This document shows, piece after piece, positions 33,030-41,945 of a DNA stretch of 64,000 nucleotides. The DNA comes from Cribrihabitans_A neustonicus (lineage in GTDB: Bacteria > Pseudomonadota > Alphaproteobacteria > Rhodobacterales > Rhodobacteraceae), in the NCBI RefSeq assembly GCF_048820895.1, contig NZ_JBMERQ010000001.1, positions 186,001 through 250,000 on the forward strand. Reading direction: 5' to 3'. The notes beneath the pieces are model-generated. The model was given only the letters and a program-made list of their open reading frames with translations, did not search any database and was not told the DNA's origin. A program made the translations under genes and the position numbers. The stretch's first letter is position 1. Each line of letters opens with the position of its first letter.

Positions 33030-33112
33030 GTCGGTGCTCCCTCTTTTGCGGCCGGCAAACCGTTCCGGCAAATCCTACTGGTAAATCCCCATGGCGCGCA
33101 TATCTTTGCGCC

Positions 33113-34531
33113 ATGACATTCAGCATTCCCTTCGACAACTCATACGCCGCCCTGCCGGAGGCCTTCTACAGCAAACTGCCGCCCGTACCGGTGCAGGCGC
33201 CGAAGCTCTTGGCCTTCAACGCGGAGCTCGCGCAGATTCTTGGCATCACCCCTGGCGACGCCGATGAGATGGCCGCGGTCTTTGCCGGCAATACCGTGCC
33301 CGAGGGCGCGGAGCCGCTGGCCCAGCTTTATTCCGGCCACCAGTTCGGTACCTACAACCCGCAGCTCGGCGACGGCCGCGCGATCCTTCTGGGCGAGACC
33401 GTGGGCGCCGACGGCAAGCGGCGCGACATCCAGCTCAAGGGCTCCGGCCCGACGCCCTATTCGCGCGGCGGCGACGGCCGCGCTTGGCTGGGGCCGGTGC
33501 TGCGCGAATACGTTGTCTCGGAAGCAATGCATGCGCTCGGCATCCCCACCACCCGTGCGCTGGCAGCGGTCCAAACCGGCGAGACCGTCTGGCGCGAAGC
33601 AGGCCTGCCCGGCGCGGTGCTGACCCGGGTTGCGGCCAGCCACCTGCGGGTCGGCAGCTTCCAGGTCTTCGCCGCGCGCGGCGATACGGCCAGCCTCAAG
33701 CGGCTGACGGATTATGCCATTGCCCGCCACTATCCGGGCGCTGAGGGGCCGATGGGGCTTCTGCGGGCGGTGCGCGATGCCCAGGCCGAATTGATCCCAG
33801 CGTGGATGGCGGTGGGCTTCATCCACGGGGTGATGAACACCGACAACTGCGCGATCTCGGGCGAAACCATCGACTACGGGCCATGCGCCTTCATGGATGT
33901 CTACCACCCCGATACGGTGTTCTCCTCGATCGACCGCGGCGGGCGCTACGCCTATTCCAACCAGCCGGGCATTGCGGTCTGGAACCTGGCGCAGCTGGCG
34001 ACCGCGCTGATCCAGCAGCTCGATGACCCGCAGGCGGGTGTGGAGGAGGCGACGGAGATCGTGCATGCGATGCCGGCTTTGATGGAGGCCAGCTGGCTGC
34101 GCCGCTTCCGCGCCAAGCTGGGGCTGACGACAGAGCAGGAGGGCGACATGGCGCTGATCACCCGCCTGCTGCAGCTGATGGCGGCGCAGCGCTGCGACTT
34201 CACCAACAGCTTCCGCGCGCTGGCTGAGGACCGCGCCGCGGACGTCTTCGAACAGGACGAGGCATTCCGGGCGTGGGCCGCGGACTGGCAGGCAAGGCTC
34301 GAGGGGGAGCCTGACCCGCATTCGGTGATGCGCGCCGCCAGTCCGGCCTTCATCCCGCGCAACCACCGGGTGGAGGAAATGATCGCCGCCGCCGCCGCCG
34401 GTGACCTCGCGCCTTTCGAACGGCTGATGCAGGTGCTCGCGCGCCCCTATGAGAGCCAGCCGGACCACGCAGACCTGCAGCGTCCGCCCGCCCCGGGCGA
34501 GGAGGTGCAGGCCACTTTCTGCGGCACGTGA
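33113..34531 (+). CDS. selO: Protein adenylyltransferase SelO (YdiU/UPF0061)
   Basis: 472 residues. Motifs YSGHQFGTYNPQLGDGRAILLGE, LKGSGPTPYSRGGDGRA and HGVMNTDNCAISGETIDYGPCAFMD are characteristic. SelO is a pseudokinase-fold enzyme that moves AMP onto Ser, Thr or Tyr of target proteins, tied to redox stress. The bacterial C terminus ends FCGT without selenocysteine. The ATG at 33113 gives the family N terminus MTFSIPFDNSYA. Confidence 0.94.
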   Translation: MTFSIPFDNSYAALPEAFYSKLPPVPVQAPKLLAFNAELAQILGITPGDADEMAAVFAGNTVPEGAEPLAQLYSGHQFGTYNPQLGDGRAILLGETVGADGKRRDIQLKGSGPTPYSRGGDGRAWLGPVLREYVVSEAMHALGIPTTRALAAVQTGETVWREAGLPGAVLTRVAASHLRVGSFQVFAARGDTASLKRLTDYAIARHYPGAEGPMGLLRAVRDAQAELIPAWMAVGFIHGVMNTDNCAISGETIDYGPCAFMDVYHPDTVFSSIDRGGRYAYSNQPGIAVWNLAQLATALIQQLDDPQAGVEEATEIVHAMPALMEASWLRRFRAKLGLTTEQEGDMALITRLLQLMAAQRCDFTNSFRALAEDRAADVFEQDEAFRAWAADWQARLEGEPDPHSVMRAASPAFIPRNHRVEEMIAAAAAGDLAPFERLMQVLARPYESQPDHADLQRPPAPGEEVQATFCGT

Positions 34532-34605
34532 AGGGGCAGAAGGCGCCGGTGCCGCCACTTTCTGGCCCGAAATACCCTCGGGGGTGAATAGCGCCAAAGG
34601 CCCAA

Positions 34606-34626
34606 GAGGGGGCGGACAGCCCCCTC
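34606..34626. other. GC-rich stem-loop downstream of selO
   Basis: GAGGGGGC (34606-34613) pairs with GCCCCCTC (34619-34626) across GGACA. It lies in the 229-bp gap before the next gene, together with a second GGGG/CCCC-type hairpin near 34640-34655. No T run follows; probably an RNA end-stabilising or rho-assisted site. Confidence 0.45.
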
Positions 34627-34760
34627 CAGGCTCCAAACTGGGGACGGGAAGCCCCCTCCCTGTTTCAGACCTGCCCGAAAAACGCGCATCCTAAGCGGAC
34701 GGAACCCCCTTCCCACCCTCCCGCAGCTGCGCCAGACTGAGAGAAGCCAGAGGGAAGCGG

Positions 34761-35474
34761 ATGCCCAAGACCAGACAGCCGGACACGCTGCGCATCGCCA
34801 GTTACAATATCCAGAAATGCGTTGGGCTTGACCTGCGCAGGCGGCCTGAGCGGACGCTGCAGGTGATCTCCGGCCTTGGCGCGGAGATCGTGGTGCTGCA
34901 GGAGGCGGACAAACGGCTGCCGCCGCGGCCCGCGGCGCTGCCGCATTTCCTTATCGAGGAGACCGGCTGGGAGGCCGCCGACCTGGGCGGCGCGGGCTCG
35001 CTCGGCTGGCACGGCAATGCGGTGCTGTTCCGCGGGCCGGTGGCGCTGGAGGCCAAGGGCCATCTGCCGCTGCCGGGGCTGGAGCCGCGCGGCGCTGTGT
35101 GGGTACGCTTCGGCACCGAGCTGGGGCCGGTGCGGGTGATCGGCGCCCATCTGGGCCTCACGGGGCGTGCGCGGCGCGAGCAGATGCACCACCTGGCGCA
35201 AGCCGCTGCGGAGCAGGAGGAAAACGGCGAAGCGGTGGTTCTGGCGGGCGATTTCAACGAGTGGTCGCGCGGCGGCGTGCTCGAGCACATCGCGCCCAGA
35301 TTGCGCTTCGTGCCGCCCAAGCCCAGCTTTCCCGCGCTGCGTCCGGTCGGGGCGCTGGACCGGATTGCCCATTGCCAGCGGCTGAAGACCGTGGCGCACG
35401 GGGTGCATGCCGTCCGCCCGGCGCCTATTGCCTCGGATCACCTGCCGGTTTGGGTCGACCTCGCCGCCCGCTGA
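34761..35474 (+). CDS. Endonuclease/exonuclease/phosphatase family protein
   Basis: 237 residues. RIASYNIQKCVGLD (N-terminal Asn), VVLQEADKR (metal Glu), GDFNEWSRG and SDHLPVWVDL are the four EEP-fold blocks. The fold covers DNases, phosphodiesterases and sphingomyelinase-like enzymes; the substrate cannot be decided. AGAGGGAAG is close to ATG 34761. It is monocistronic between selO and the convergent DEAD-box gene. Confidence 0.85.
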   Translation: MPKTRQPDTLRIASYNIQKCVGLDLRRRPERTLQVISGLGAEIVVLQEADKRLPPRPAALPHFLIEETGWEAADLGGAGSLGWHGNAVLFRGPVALEAKGHLPLPGLEPRGAVWVRFGTELGPVRVIGAHLGLTGRARREQMHHLAQAAAEQEENGEAVVLAGDFNEWSRGGVLEHIAPRLRFVPPKPSFPALRPVGALDRIAHCQRLKTVAHGVHAVRPAPIASDHLPVWVDLAAR

Positions 35475-35593
35475 GGCGCCTGCGGCTGCGCAGAGGAGTT
35501 GGCCCCCAGGCCCTCACAATGCGAACGGCGCGCCCGTCTGCGGCTGCAGGCAAAACCTCCCGCGCCCGCGGGTGCCTTTAAGGGCCCCCTGGC

Positions 35594-35624
35594 GGCCTTG
35601 GGCCGGGCGCCGCTTGCACGGCGC
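35594..35624. repeat. REP-like palindrome, copy B
   Basis: The core GGCCTTGGGCCGGGC leads into stem GCGCCG/CGGCGC (35607-35612 with 35619-35624, loop CTTGCA). It shares the TTGGGCCGGGC core with copies at 27.4 and 47.9 kb. Confidence 0.55.
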
Positions 35625-35787
35625 GGGGCAGGGCGGCGCGGCAGGGGCTTCCCGGCACGATCATCATCCCGATCCCCGGTTCCGAACATTCCAAACGCGG
35701 AACGAGGCCGAGTGGCCGCCGCTTATCGCCTGTATCAAGAGCGGGGACGGCTGCACGGGGAGCACCGGAGTTGGCTGATGCCGCAAT

Positions 35788-35817
35788 GAAAAAGGCGGGA
35801 CGCAACCGTCCCGCCTT
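35788..35817 (-). terminator. Terminator of the DEAD-box helicase gene
   Basis: On the minus strand AAGGCGGGAC (35817-35808) pairs with GTCCCGCCTT (35801-35792), followed by a T run. It lies 25 bp past the helicase stop codon. The plus strand has a weaker T-rich end, so it may also stop transcripts from the other side. Confidence 0.82.
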
Positions 35818-35841
35818 CTTTCCTGCCAGTATGGCGCCGCC

Positions 35842-37152
35842 TCAGCGCGCGCGCTGTTTCTGGCCGCGGCCGGCGCCGCTGCGGGCGCCGCCGGGGGCTT
35901 GACCCTGCGAGCGGGGCTTGCCTCCGCCACCATTGCCGCCGCGGCCGCCGCCGCCCCGGCGGCGCGGGCCGCCGCGGCGGCCGGAGGGCTTGCCCTCGGG
36001 CGCATCCGGATCCGGCATGGCCTCCCAGGGGCGGCCCGAGGCGATCGGGATCTTCAGCTTCATCACCTTCTGGATCGCCTTCAGCTCGTCCATCTCATCC
36101 GGTGCGCAGAGCGCCACCGCGGCGCCGTCCTTGCCCGCGCGCGCGGTGCGGCCGATGCGGTGCACGTAGGCGTCCGGCACGTTGGGCAGCTCGAAGTTGT
36201 AGACGTGCTTCACATCCGGGATGTCGAGCCCGCGCGCCGCCACGTCGGTAGCGACCAGCACCTTGATGTCGCCGGTCTTGAAGGCGGCCAGAGCGCGCTC
36301 GCGCTGGCCCTGGCTCTTGTTGCCGTGGATCGCGGCGGCGGCAAAGCCTGCCTTGTCCAGCGTCTTCATCAGCTTTTCCATGCCCCACTTGGTGCGCCCG
36401 AAGACCAGCGCGCGCTCGTCGCGGTGGCCGTCCAGCAGCTCCTTCAGCAGGTTCAGCTTTTCCGCCTTGGCAATGAAATGCACCGACTGGGTGATCTTGT
36501 CGGCGGCCTTGCCCGGGGGCGAGACCTCGACCCGGACCGGGCTTTGCAGATAGCTGGCCGCAATTTCGTTCATCTGCTTCGGCATGGTTGCCGAGAACAG
36601 CATGGTCTGGCGTTCCGCGGGCAGCAGCGCCGCGATCTTGCGCAGGGTGTGGATGAATCCGAGGTCCAGCATCTGGTCGGCCTCGTCCAGCACCAGGAAG
36701 TCGCAGGAGCCGAGATCCAGCGCGCCGCGGTCGAGGATGTCGATCAGGCGGCCCGGGGTGGCCACCAGAATGTCGGTGCCTTTGGCGATGCGGGAAATCT
36801 GCGGGTTGATGGAGACGCCGCCGACCACCAGACCGACCTTCATCGGGGTGCCTTCGGTCAGGCCCTTGAGGGTGTCGGCGATCTGGTTGGCCAATTCGCG
36901 GGTCGGCGCCAGCACCAGGCCGCGCACGGTGTTGGCTGCGGGCTTGCGGCCGTATTGCATCATCTGTGCGATCAGCGGCACGCCAAAGGCCGCGGTCTTG
37001 CCGGTGCCGGTCTGCGCCAGCCCCAGCACGTCCTTGCCGTTCAGCGCATGCGGAATCGCATGCGACTGGATCGGGGTGGGGTCGTTAAGGCCCATTTCTG
37101 CGAGCCGGGTGAGGAGCTTTTCGGGAAGCCCCATGGTCGAAAATTCAGTCAC
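35842..37152 (-). CDS. DEAD-box RNA helicase (RhlE-like)
   Basis: 436 residues. Q motif (MGLNDPTPIQSHAIP), Walker A AQTGTGKT near 45, PTRELA near 85, DEAD near 156, SAT near 187 and HRIGRTARAGKDG near 330. The C terminus from 380 is Gly/Arg-rich (RRGGPRRRGGGG), typical of RhlE-type RNA annealing tails. It acts in RNA remodelling, ribosome assembly or RNA decay. The start is GTG 37152 with AAAGGA at good spacing; ATG 37134 is an alternative. Confidence 0.93.
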   Translation of the reverse strand: MTEFSTMGLPEKLLTRLAEMGLNDPTPIQSHAIPHALNGKDVLGLAQTGTGKTAAFGVPLIAQMMQYGRKPAANTVRGLVLAPTRELANQIADTLKGLTEGTPMKVGLVVGGVSINPQISRIAKGTDILVATPGRLIDILDRGALDLGSCDFLVLDEADQMLDLGFIHTLRKIAALLPAERQTMLFSATMPKQMNEIAASYLQSPVRVEVSPPGKAADKITQSVHFIAKAEKLNLLKELLDGHRDERALVFGRTKWGMEKLMKTLDKAGFAAAAIHGNKSQGQRERALAAFKTGDIKVLVATDVAARGLDIPDVKHVYNFELPNVPDAYVHRIGRTARAGKDGAAVALCAPDEMDELKAIQKVMKLKIPIASGRPWEAMPDPDAPEGKPSGRRGGPRRRGGGGRGGNGGGGKPRSQGQAPGGARSGAGRGQKQRAR

Positions 37153-37514
37153 GTATGTCCTTTCGCGGCCCTGCTCTGTGCACGGGCCGGTGTCCGCTGC
37201 GTATCAGCGGTATCTTGCGGGGCAGGGACCTCGGGCAGGCGCTGGCCGGATGCCAGGCCGCTGGCCTCTGCAGATCCCCACGCGTGATTTTGGGAATGGC
37301 GGCATATCACTAGACCCCGGAAATGTCGTGCCGCGCCTGGCGCGGCTCCGGTCCGGTCTCTGCTCACGCAGCAGGGAGGGATGCCTGAGAGCCCAAATGG
37401 CGGTGCGGCGCGCGTTTGTCAAGCGCCCGGCACGTGCAGCGGCAGGGGAAAACGCGGTTTGCGCGGCCCGCCACATCCGATAAAGAGGGAGCCCAGAAAA
37501 GCGAAAGGACCACA
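37153..37514. other. Divergent intergenic region between the helicase and fur-family genes
   Basis: 362 bp without a convincing gene. It must contain both promoters; a possible -35 (TTGTCA near 37417) lies before the regulator, but the matching -10 is not clear. The imperfect GC-rich inverted pairs around 37335-37360 could fold. RhlE-type genes often have long 5' leaders, but no known RNA motif is recognised. Confidence 0.45.
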
Positions 37515-37928
37515 ATGGGCGAGTCGATCATCTCCCGCTGCGAGGACAAGGGTCTGCGGATGACCGGCCAGCGCCGGGTGATCGCCCGGGTGCTGCAGGA
37601 CAGCGACGACCACCCGGACGTGGAGGAGCTCTATGCCCGCGCCAGCGCGCTGGATGCGGCGATCTCGATTGCCACGGTGTACCGGACGGTAAAGCTGTTC
37701 GAAGAGGCCGGCATCCTGGAGCGGCTGGAATTCGGTGACGGGCGCGCCCGCTACGAGGATGCCGACCGCGAGCATCACGACCACCTGATCGACATGAACT
37801 CGGGCGAGGTGATCGAATTCTGCGACCCGGAGATCGAGGAGCTGCAGGAAAAGATCGCCCGCAAGCTGGGCTACGAGCTGCGCGGCCACAAGCTGGAGCT
37901 CTACGGCGTGCCGCGCAAGGCGGACTGA
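37515..37928 (+). CDS. Fur family transcriptional regulator
   Basis: 137 residues. The winged HTH begins RCEDKGLRMTGQRRVIARVL, the recognition helix is in ISIATVYRTVKLFEEAGIL, and HHDHLID provides the metal His cluster near residue 95. It lacks a clear C-terminal CxxC zinc site. In Rhodobacterales this branch is often the manganese or iron regulator (Mur/Fur/Irr-like), so the metal is left open. AAAGGA lies before ATG 37515; the open frame upstream has no homology. Confidence 0.88.
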   Translation: MGESIISRCEDKGLRMTGQRRVIARVLQDSDDHPDVEELYARASALDAAISIATVYRTVKLFEEAGILERLEFGDGRARYEDADREHHDHLIDMNSGEVIEFCDPEIEELQEKIARKLGYELRGHKLELYGVPRKAD

Positions 37929-38115
37929 AGCGTCAGCAGACCGTTTTCATGCAGAAAAATTCCGGCTGCCCTGCCAGCTGGAGCCTCACGGTCCATCACG
38001 GTCGCTGATGGCCGGGGGCACGGAATATCGCCGGCCGGTGCCGCAAAGGCAGTTGCCCGTGACTGCGCTTCTATGCTCCTTGACCGCAGGGTTCCGCCGG
38101 CAAAGGACACAGGCC

Positions 38116-39009
38116 ATGAACAATCTCAACGGCATTCTGATGGTGATCGCCGCCATGGCCTTCTTCACGCTGGAGGACATGTTCATCAAGCAACTGTCGG
38201 GCGCGCTGCCGGTGGGGCAGATCCTGATCTGCCTCGGGACCGGCAGCGCCCTTGTGTTTGCGCTGCTGGCACGGGTGCAGGGGCACCGGCTGCTGGCGCC
38301 GCGTGCCTGGCGGATGAATCCGGTGCTGCGGGCAAGTACCGAGGCGGTCTCGGCCGTGGCCTTTGCCTCGGCGCTGTCGATGGTCGACATCTCTGTGGTG
38401 GCGGCGGTGTTCCAGGCGACGCCGCTGGTGATCACCATGGGGGCGGCGCTGTTCCTGGGCGAGCAGGTCGGCTGGCGGCGCTGGCTGGCGATCTGCGTGG
38501 GCTTTGCGGGGGTTCTGCTGATCATCCGGCCCGGGCTCGACAGCTTCGAGCCGGCAGCGCTCCTTGTGGTGGTGGCGGTGCTGGGCGTGGCCGCCCGTGA
38601 CTTGATGACCCGGGTGATGGACAGCGCTGTGCCCTCTGCTGTGGTCAGCTTCCAGGCGTTCCTCTCGGTGATTCCGGCGGGCGCGCTGCTCCTCTGGCTG
38701 GCACCGGGGGAGGCGCAGATGCTGTCGGGCGGGCAATGGGCGATGATCGCGGGCGGGGTGCTGTTCGGAGTCATGGGCTACTACGGCATCGTCACTGCGA
38801 TGCGCATCGGCGATGCCGCTGCGGTGACGCCGTTCCGCTACTCGCGCCTGCTCTTCTCCATTCTCGCGGGCGTCATCGTCTTTGGCGAGCGGCCCGACGC
38901 GCTGACGCTGGCGGGATCGGCGCTGATCATCGGCTCGGGGCTCTATACCTTCCTGCGCGAACGCCGTCTGGCGCGGGCGGGACGGCACGCGTCCGCGGCC
39001 CCGGCGTAA
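38116..39009 (+). CDS. EamA/DMT-family transporter
   Basis: 297 residues with ten hydrophobic segments in two EamA repeats (ILMVIAAMAFFTLEDMFIKQL at the start, GYYGIVTAMRIGDAAAVTPFRYSRL in the second half). It resembles RhaT/YdcZ-type or S-adenosylmethionine-type DMT exporters; substrate unknown. AAAGGA precedes ATG 38116. It is monocistronic between the Fur-family gene and eno. Confidence 0.87.
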   Translation: MNNLNGILMVIAAMAFFTLEDMFIKQLSGALPVGQILICLGTGSALVFALLARVQGHRLLAPRAWRMNPVLRASTEAVSAVAFASALSMVDISVVAAVFQATPLVITMGAALFLGEQVGWRRWLAICVGFAGVLLIIRPGLDSFEPAALLVVVAVLGVAARDLMTRVMDSAVPSAVVSFQAFLSVIPAGALLLWLAPGEAQMLSGGQWAMIAGGVLFGVMGYYGIVTAMRIGDAAAVTPFRYSRLLFSILAGVIVFGERPDALTLAGSALIIGSGLYTFLRERRLARAGRHASAAPA

Positions 39010-39069
39010 GCCGGAAGCGCCCGCACGGGCGCGCGGGCATCTGCCGCATGTTGGCGCAAACAGATTTTT

Positions 39070-39110
39070 GTTAGCCCTAACCTGCCGGATTCTGGCGAGT
39101 TAGCGGTAAC
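39070..39110. promoter_or_regulatory. Two GTTAGC-type palindromes upstream of eno
   Basis: GTTAGCCCTAAC (39070-39081) and GTTAGCGGTAAC (39099-39110) share the half-sites GTTA and TAAC and lie 29 bp apart centre to centre, about 100-140 bp before eno. The form resembles LacI-family operators of the CceR type that control central carbon genes in Rhodobacter. That link is inference from motif shape. Confidence 0.5.
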
Positions 39111-39209
39111 GGCCGGAGTTTACATTTTGCCCGGCGCTGCTATGACGCTGGCACGCCAATGCGCCACTTTCCCAAGCGCCACCACATGGCCAGAACCAAG
39201 GACGGACAG

Positions 39210-40487
39210 ATGAGCACCATTATCGACATTCACGCCCGCGAAATCCTCGACAGCCGGGGCAACCCGACGGTCGAGGTCGACGTGATCCTGGAAGACGGCA
39301 CCATGGGCCGCGCTGCGGTGCCTTCGGGCGCCTCGACCGGCGCCTACGAGGCGGTGGAAAAGCGGGACGGCGACAAGTCGCGCTACATGGGCAAGGGCGT
39401 GCTGGAGGCGGTTGCCGCCGTCAACGGCGAGATCGCCGAAGAACTGGTCGGCTTTGACGCCACCGAGCAGGTCGCCGTGGACCGCGCGATGATCGAGCTC
39501 GACGGCACCGAGAACAAGGGCCGCCTGGGCGCCAATGCGATCCTCGGCGTGTCGATGGCAGTGGCCAAGGCCGCGGCCGATTTCACCACACAGCCGCTCT
39601 ACCGCTACATCGGCGGCACCTCCGCCCGCGTCCTGCCGGTGCCGATGATGAACATCATCAACGGCGGCGAACATGCCGACAACCCGATCGACATCCAGGA
39701 ATTCATGATCATGCCGGTGGCTGCGGAAAACATCCGCGACGCGGTGCGCATGGGCTCGGAAGTGTTCCACACTTTGAAGAAAGAGCTGTCGGCAGCGGGC
39801 CTCAGCACCGGGATCGGTGACGAGGGCGGCTTTGCGCCCAACATTGCCTCCACCCGCGAAGCGCTGGATTTTGTTCTGAAATCCATTGAAAAAGCAGGCT
39901 ACAAGCCGGGCGAGGAGATCTATCTGGCGCTCGATTGCGCGGCGACCGAATACTACAAGGACGGCAAATACGTGCTGTCGGGCGAGGGCAAGAGTCTGAC
40001 CTCCGAGGAGAATGTGGCTTACCTCGCGGCGCTGGTGAAGGATTACCCGATCATCTCCATCGAAGACGGCATGGGCGAGGATGACTGGGACGGCTGGAAG
40101 GCGCTGACCGACGCGCTGGGCGGCAAGGTGCAGCTTGTGGGCGACGACCTCTTCGTGACCAACCCCGCGCGTCTGGCCGATGGCATCCAGCGCGGCTGCG
40201 CCAACTCGATGCTGGTGAAGGTGAACCAGATCGGCACCCTGACCGAGACCCTGCAGGCCGTGGATATGGCGCACCGCGCGCGCTACACCAACGTGATGTC
40301 GCACCGCTCGGGCGAGACCGAGGATGCCACCATTGCCGATCTCGCGGTCGCCACCAACTGCGGCCAGATCAAGACCGGATCGCTGGCGCGCTCGGACCGG
40401 CTGGCGAAATACAACCAGCTGATCCGTATCGAGGAGATGCTGGGCGAAGTTGCGGAATACGCGGGCCGCTCGATCCTGAAGGGCTGA
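39210..40487 (+). CDS. eno: Enolase
   Basis: 425 residues. DSRGNPTVEVD near residue 13, GASTGAYEA, catalytic Glu in GDEGGFAPN near 210, metal ligands in IEDGMGEDDW and GDDLFVTN, and MLVKVNQIGT, all intact. It converts 2-phosphoglycerate to phosphoenolpyruvate and may join the RNA degradosome. The start MSTIIDIHAREILDSRG at 39210 follows AAGGAC. A terminator follows at 40523. Confidence 0.97.
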   Translation: MSTIIDIHAREILDSRGNPTVEVDVILEDGTMGRAAVPSGASTGAYEAVEKRDGDKSRYMGKGVLEAVAAVNGEIAEELVGFDATEQVAVDRAMIELDGTENKGRLGANAILGVSMAVAKAAADFTTQPLYRYIGGTSARVLPVPMMNIINGGEHADNPIDIQEFMIMPVAAENIRDAVRMGSEVFHTLKKELSAAGLSTGIGDEGGFAPNIASTREALDFVLKSIEKAGYKPGEEIYLALDCAATEYYKDGKYVLSGEGKSLTSEENVAYLAALVKDYPIISIEDGMGEDDWDGWKALTDALGGKVQLVGDDLFVTNPARLADGIQRGCANSMLVKVNQIGTLTETLQAVDMAHRARYTNVMSHRSGETEDATIADLAVATNCGQIKTGSLARSDRLAKYNQLIRIEEMLGEVAEYAGRSILKG

Positions 40488-40522
40488 GCCCGGGCGGGAG
40501 TCCCCCGAGTCTGATTGCCCAT

Positions 40523-40553
40523 GCCCTCCGGCCCTGCGGCCGGGGGCTTTTTT
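40523..40553 (+). terminator. Rho-independent terminator of eno
   Basis: GCCCTCCGGCC (40523-40533) pairs with GGCCGGGGGC (40538-40547), one bulged T, followed by six T. Confidence 0.8.
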
Positions 40554-40778
40554 CGGGGCGGCCCGAGGGTGTGTTGCTGACGGCGCCGTTCCCGCTCCGC
40601 GCAGTACGCTGCGCACCGGCGCCGCGCGCCCCGGCAGCGTCCGCTCGCTCGCCCGTTGCACGAGGAAAGCCCTCTGCCCGGAGGTCCCCAATGTGGAGCG
40701 GTTCACAGACGGGTGATGGCCATTGTGATACCCTAAAGCACGCGGCGCAGAACCAGCCGCGGGAAAGGGGAGACGGCC

Positions 40779-40952
40779 ATGACACCGCAGTACATGCGCC
40801 GGATGGTCCGGACATTCACTCTCTGCACAGTTCTTGCAATCTTGTCGGCATGCAGCACGGGATTTTATCCCGTTACCCAGCATCCGGTGGGGCCGGATGA
40901 TCCGGTGGCGCAGCTTTCCTACATGGGGTTTTCGCATCCGCCTGGCATATAA
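40779..40952 (+). CDS. Small lipoprotein
   Basis: 57 residues. A basic N terminus (MTPQYMRRMVRT), hydrophobic stretch FTLCTVLAILSA and lipobox ILSAC put the acylated Cys at residue 25. The mature part is 33 residues (CSTGFYPVTQHPVGPDDPVA...). GGGGAG is eight bases before the ATG, and a hairpin terminator follows the stop. Likely an entericidin-like or small envelope lipoprotein; no specific family recognised. Confidence 0.65.
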   Translation: MTPQYMRRMVRTFTLCTVLAILSACSTGFYPVTQHPVGPDDPVAQLSYMGFSHPPGI

Positions 40953-40982
40953 AGCCTAGCACGGGTTCAGTGCCGGAACGGA

Positions 40983-41012
40983 CGGCGCCCTGACCGGGGC
41001 AGGGCGCCGTTT
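40983..41012 (+). terminator. Terminator after the small lipoprotein gene
   Basis: CGGCGCCCTG (40983-40992) pairs with CAGGGCGCCG (41000-41009) around ACCGGGG, followed by TTTCT. It lies 31 bp after the stop codon and could also serve the convergent gene. Confidence 0.7.
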
Positions 41013-41052
41013 CTAAGTCTCACGTAACGGGCGGGGCGATCCCCGCACGGCC

Positions 41053-41328
41053 TCAGCAGGCGGCGGTGTAATAGGTGCCGTCGCCGCGCGCATAGGCGCA
41101 GCGGTTGGTCTGGTTGTTCTGGGCCACCATGGTGCCGGCTGCAGCGCCGCCGAGAGCGGCGATCAGGCGCCAGTCGTCGTCGGCTTCCAGTACGTCGGCG
41201 GCAATCAGGCCAGCGGCGGCCCCGCCTGCCACACCGGCCACGGTGCGCTGTTCGGGGGTGAGGTTGGTGCAGGCGCCCAGACCCAGGATGGCGCTGCAGG
41301 CGATTGCGGGGATCGAACGGATGGTCAT
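41053..41328 (-). CDS. Glycine-zipper lipoprotein
   Basis: 91 residues. Signal peptide with lipobox LGAC (Cys near 20) followed by two glycine-zipper stretches: VAGVAGGAAAGLIAADV and LIAALGGAAAGTMVAQN. The C terminus has two further Cys (CAYARGDGTYYTAAC). Such proteins sit in the envelope, and some resemble SlyB/OsmB-type stress lipoproteins. AGGAG is at ideal spacing to ATG 41328. Confidence 0.82.
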   Translation of the reverse strand: MTIRSIPAIACSAILGLGACTNLTPEQRTVAGVAGGAAAGLIAADVLEADDDWRLIAALGGAAAGTMVAQNNQTNRCAYARGDGTYYTAAC

Positions 41329-41495
41329 AGGTGTTCTCCTTTTTATCACTGTCCGGGCGGCGGCCGGGGACCGCGGCCGCGGCTGATGGGAGAACGCGAG
41401 GGAAGCGGCGAAGGTTCCCGTCAAAAAATCGAGAGCATCAAAACTGCGCAGAAACCTGCCAGGGCCGCGGGTTGCTGTGGCCGCGAGCGCGCAGA

Positions 41496-41945
41496 TCAGA
41501 GGCGCTTGGTCATCAGCACGTGGTCTTCGCGCATGTCAAAACGGGTGCGGGCATAGAGCCGCTGCACGCTTTCGTTCCTGTTGTCCGCCTCCGCATGCAG
41601 CGCCCGCACCCCGGCGCCCGCGAGGGATTTCGGCAGGGTGGTCAGAACCTCGGTGGCAATGCCGCGGCCGCGCACGGCGGGGCGGATGAACAGCTCGTCG
41701 ATAAAGCCGTCGAGCCCGCCGAAGGCCACCGACCAGCCGAAGGTCACCGCAATATAGCCGATCGGCGCACGGGTCGGGCCAATCAGATAGATCGCGCCGT
41801 AGGGGTGGCCATTGAGCAGCGGCTCGACCCCTGCGCGGCGGTCTTCGTCGCTGCTGGCAATGCCGGTTTCGGTGTGGAAGGCGGCGACCAGCGCCAGCAC
41901 CTTGTCCAGATGCTCGGGCCGGGCCAGATGCAAGGAGGCGCTCAT
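41496..41945 (-). CDS. GNAT family N-acetyltransferase
   Basis: 149 residues. IDELFIRPAVRGRGIATEVLTTL is the acetyl-CoA pyrophosphate-binding motif A (near 84-105), and AEADNRNESVQRLYARTRF is motif B. Substrate unknown. The start MSASLHLARPEH at 41945 overlaps the stop of the upstream nucleoside hydrolase gene (ATGA), so the two are one operon. Confidence 0.87.
   Translation of the reverse strand: MSASLHLARPEHLDKVLALVAAFHTETGIASSDEDRRAGVEPLLNGHPYGAIYLIGPTRAPIGYIAVTFGWSVAFGGLDGFIDELFIRPAVRGRGIATEVLTTLPKSLAGAGVRALHAEADNRNESVQRLYARTRFDMREDHVLMTKRL

Larger units (their letters stand above)
35475..35841. other. Convergent intergenic region holding a REP-like palindrome and a terminator
   Basis: 367 bp without a gene. 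It contains REP-like copy B (35594-35624), an inverted pair GTTCCG/CGGAAC around 35680-35705, and the terminator at 35788-35817. Short frames here have no ribosome sites or domains. Confidence 0.55.
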
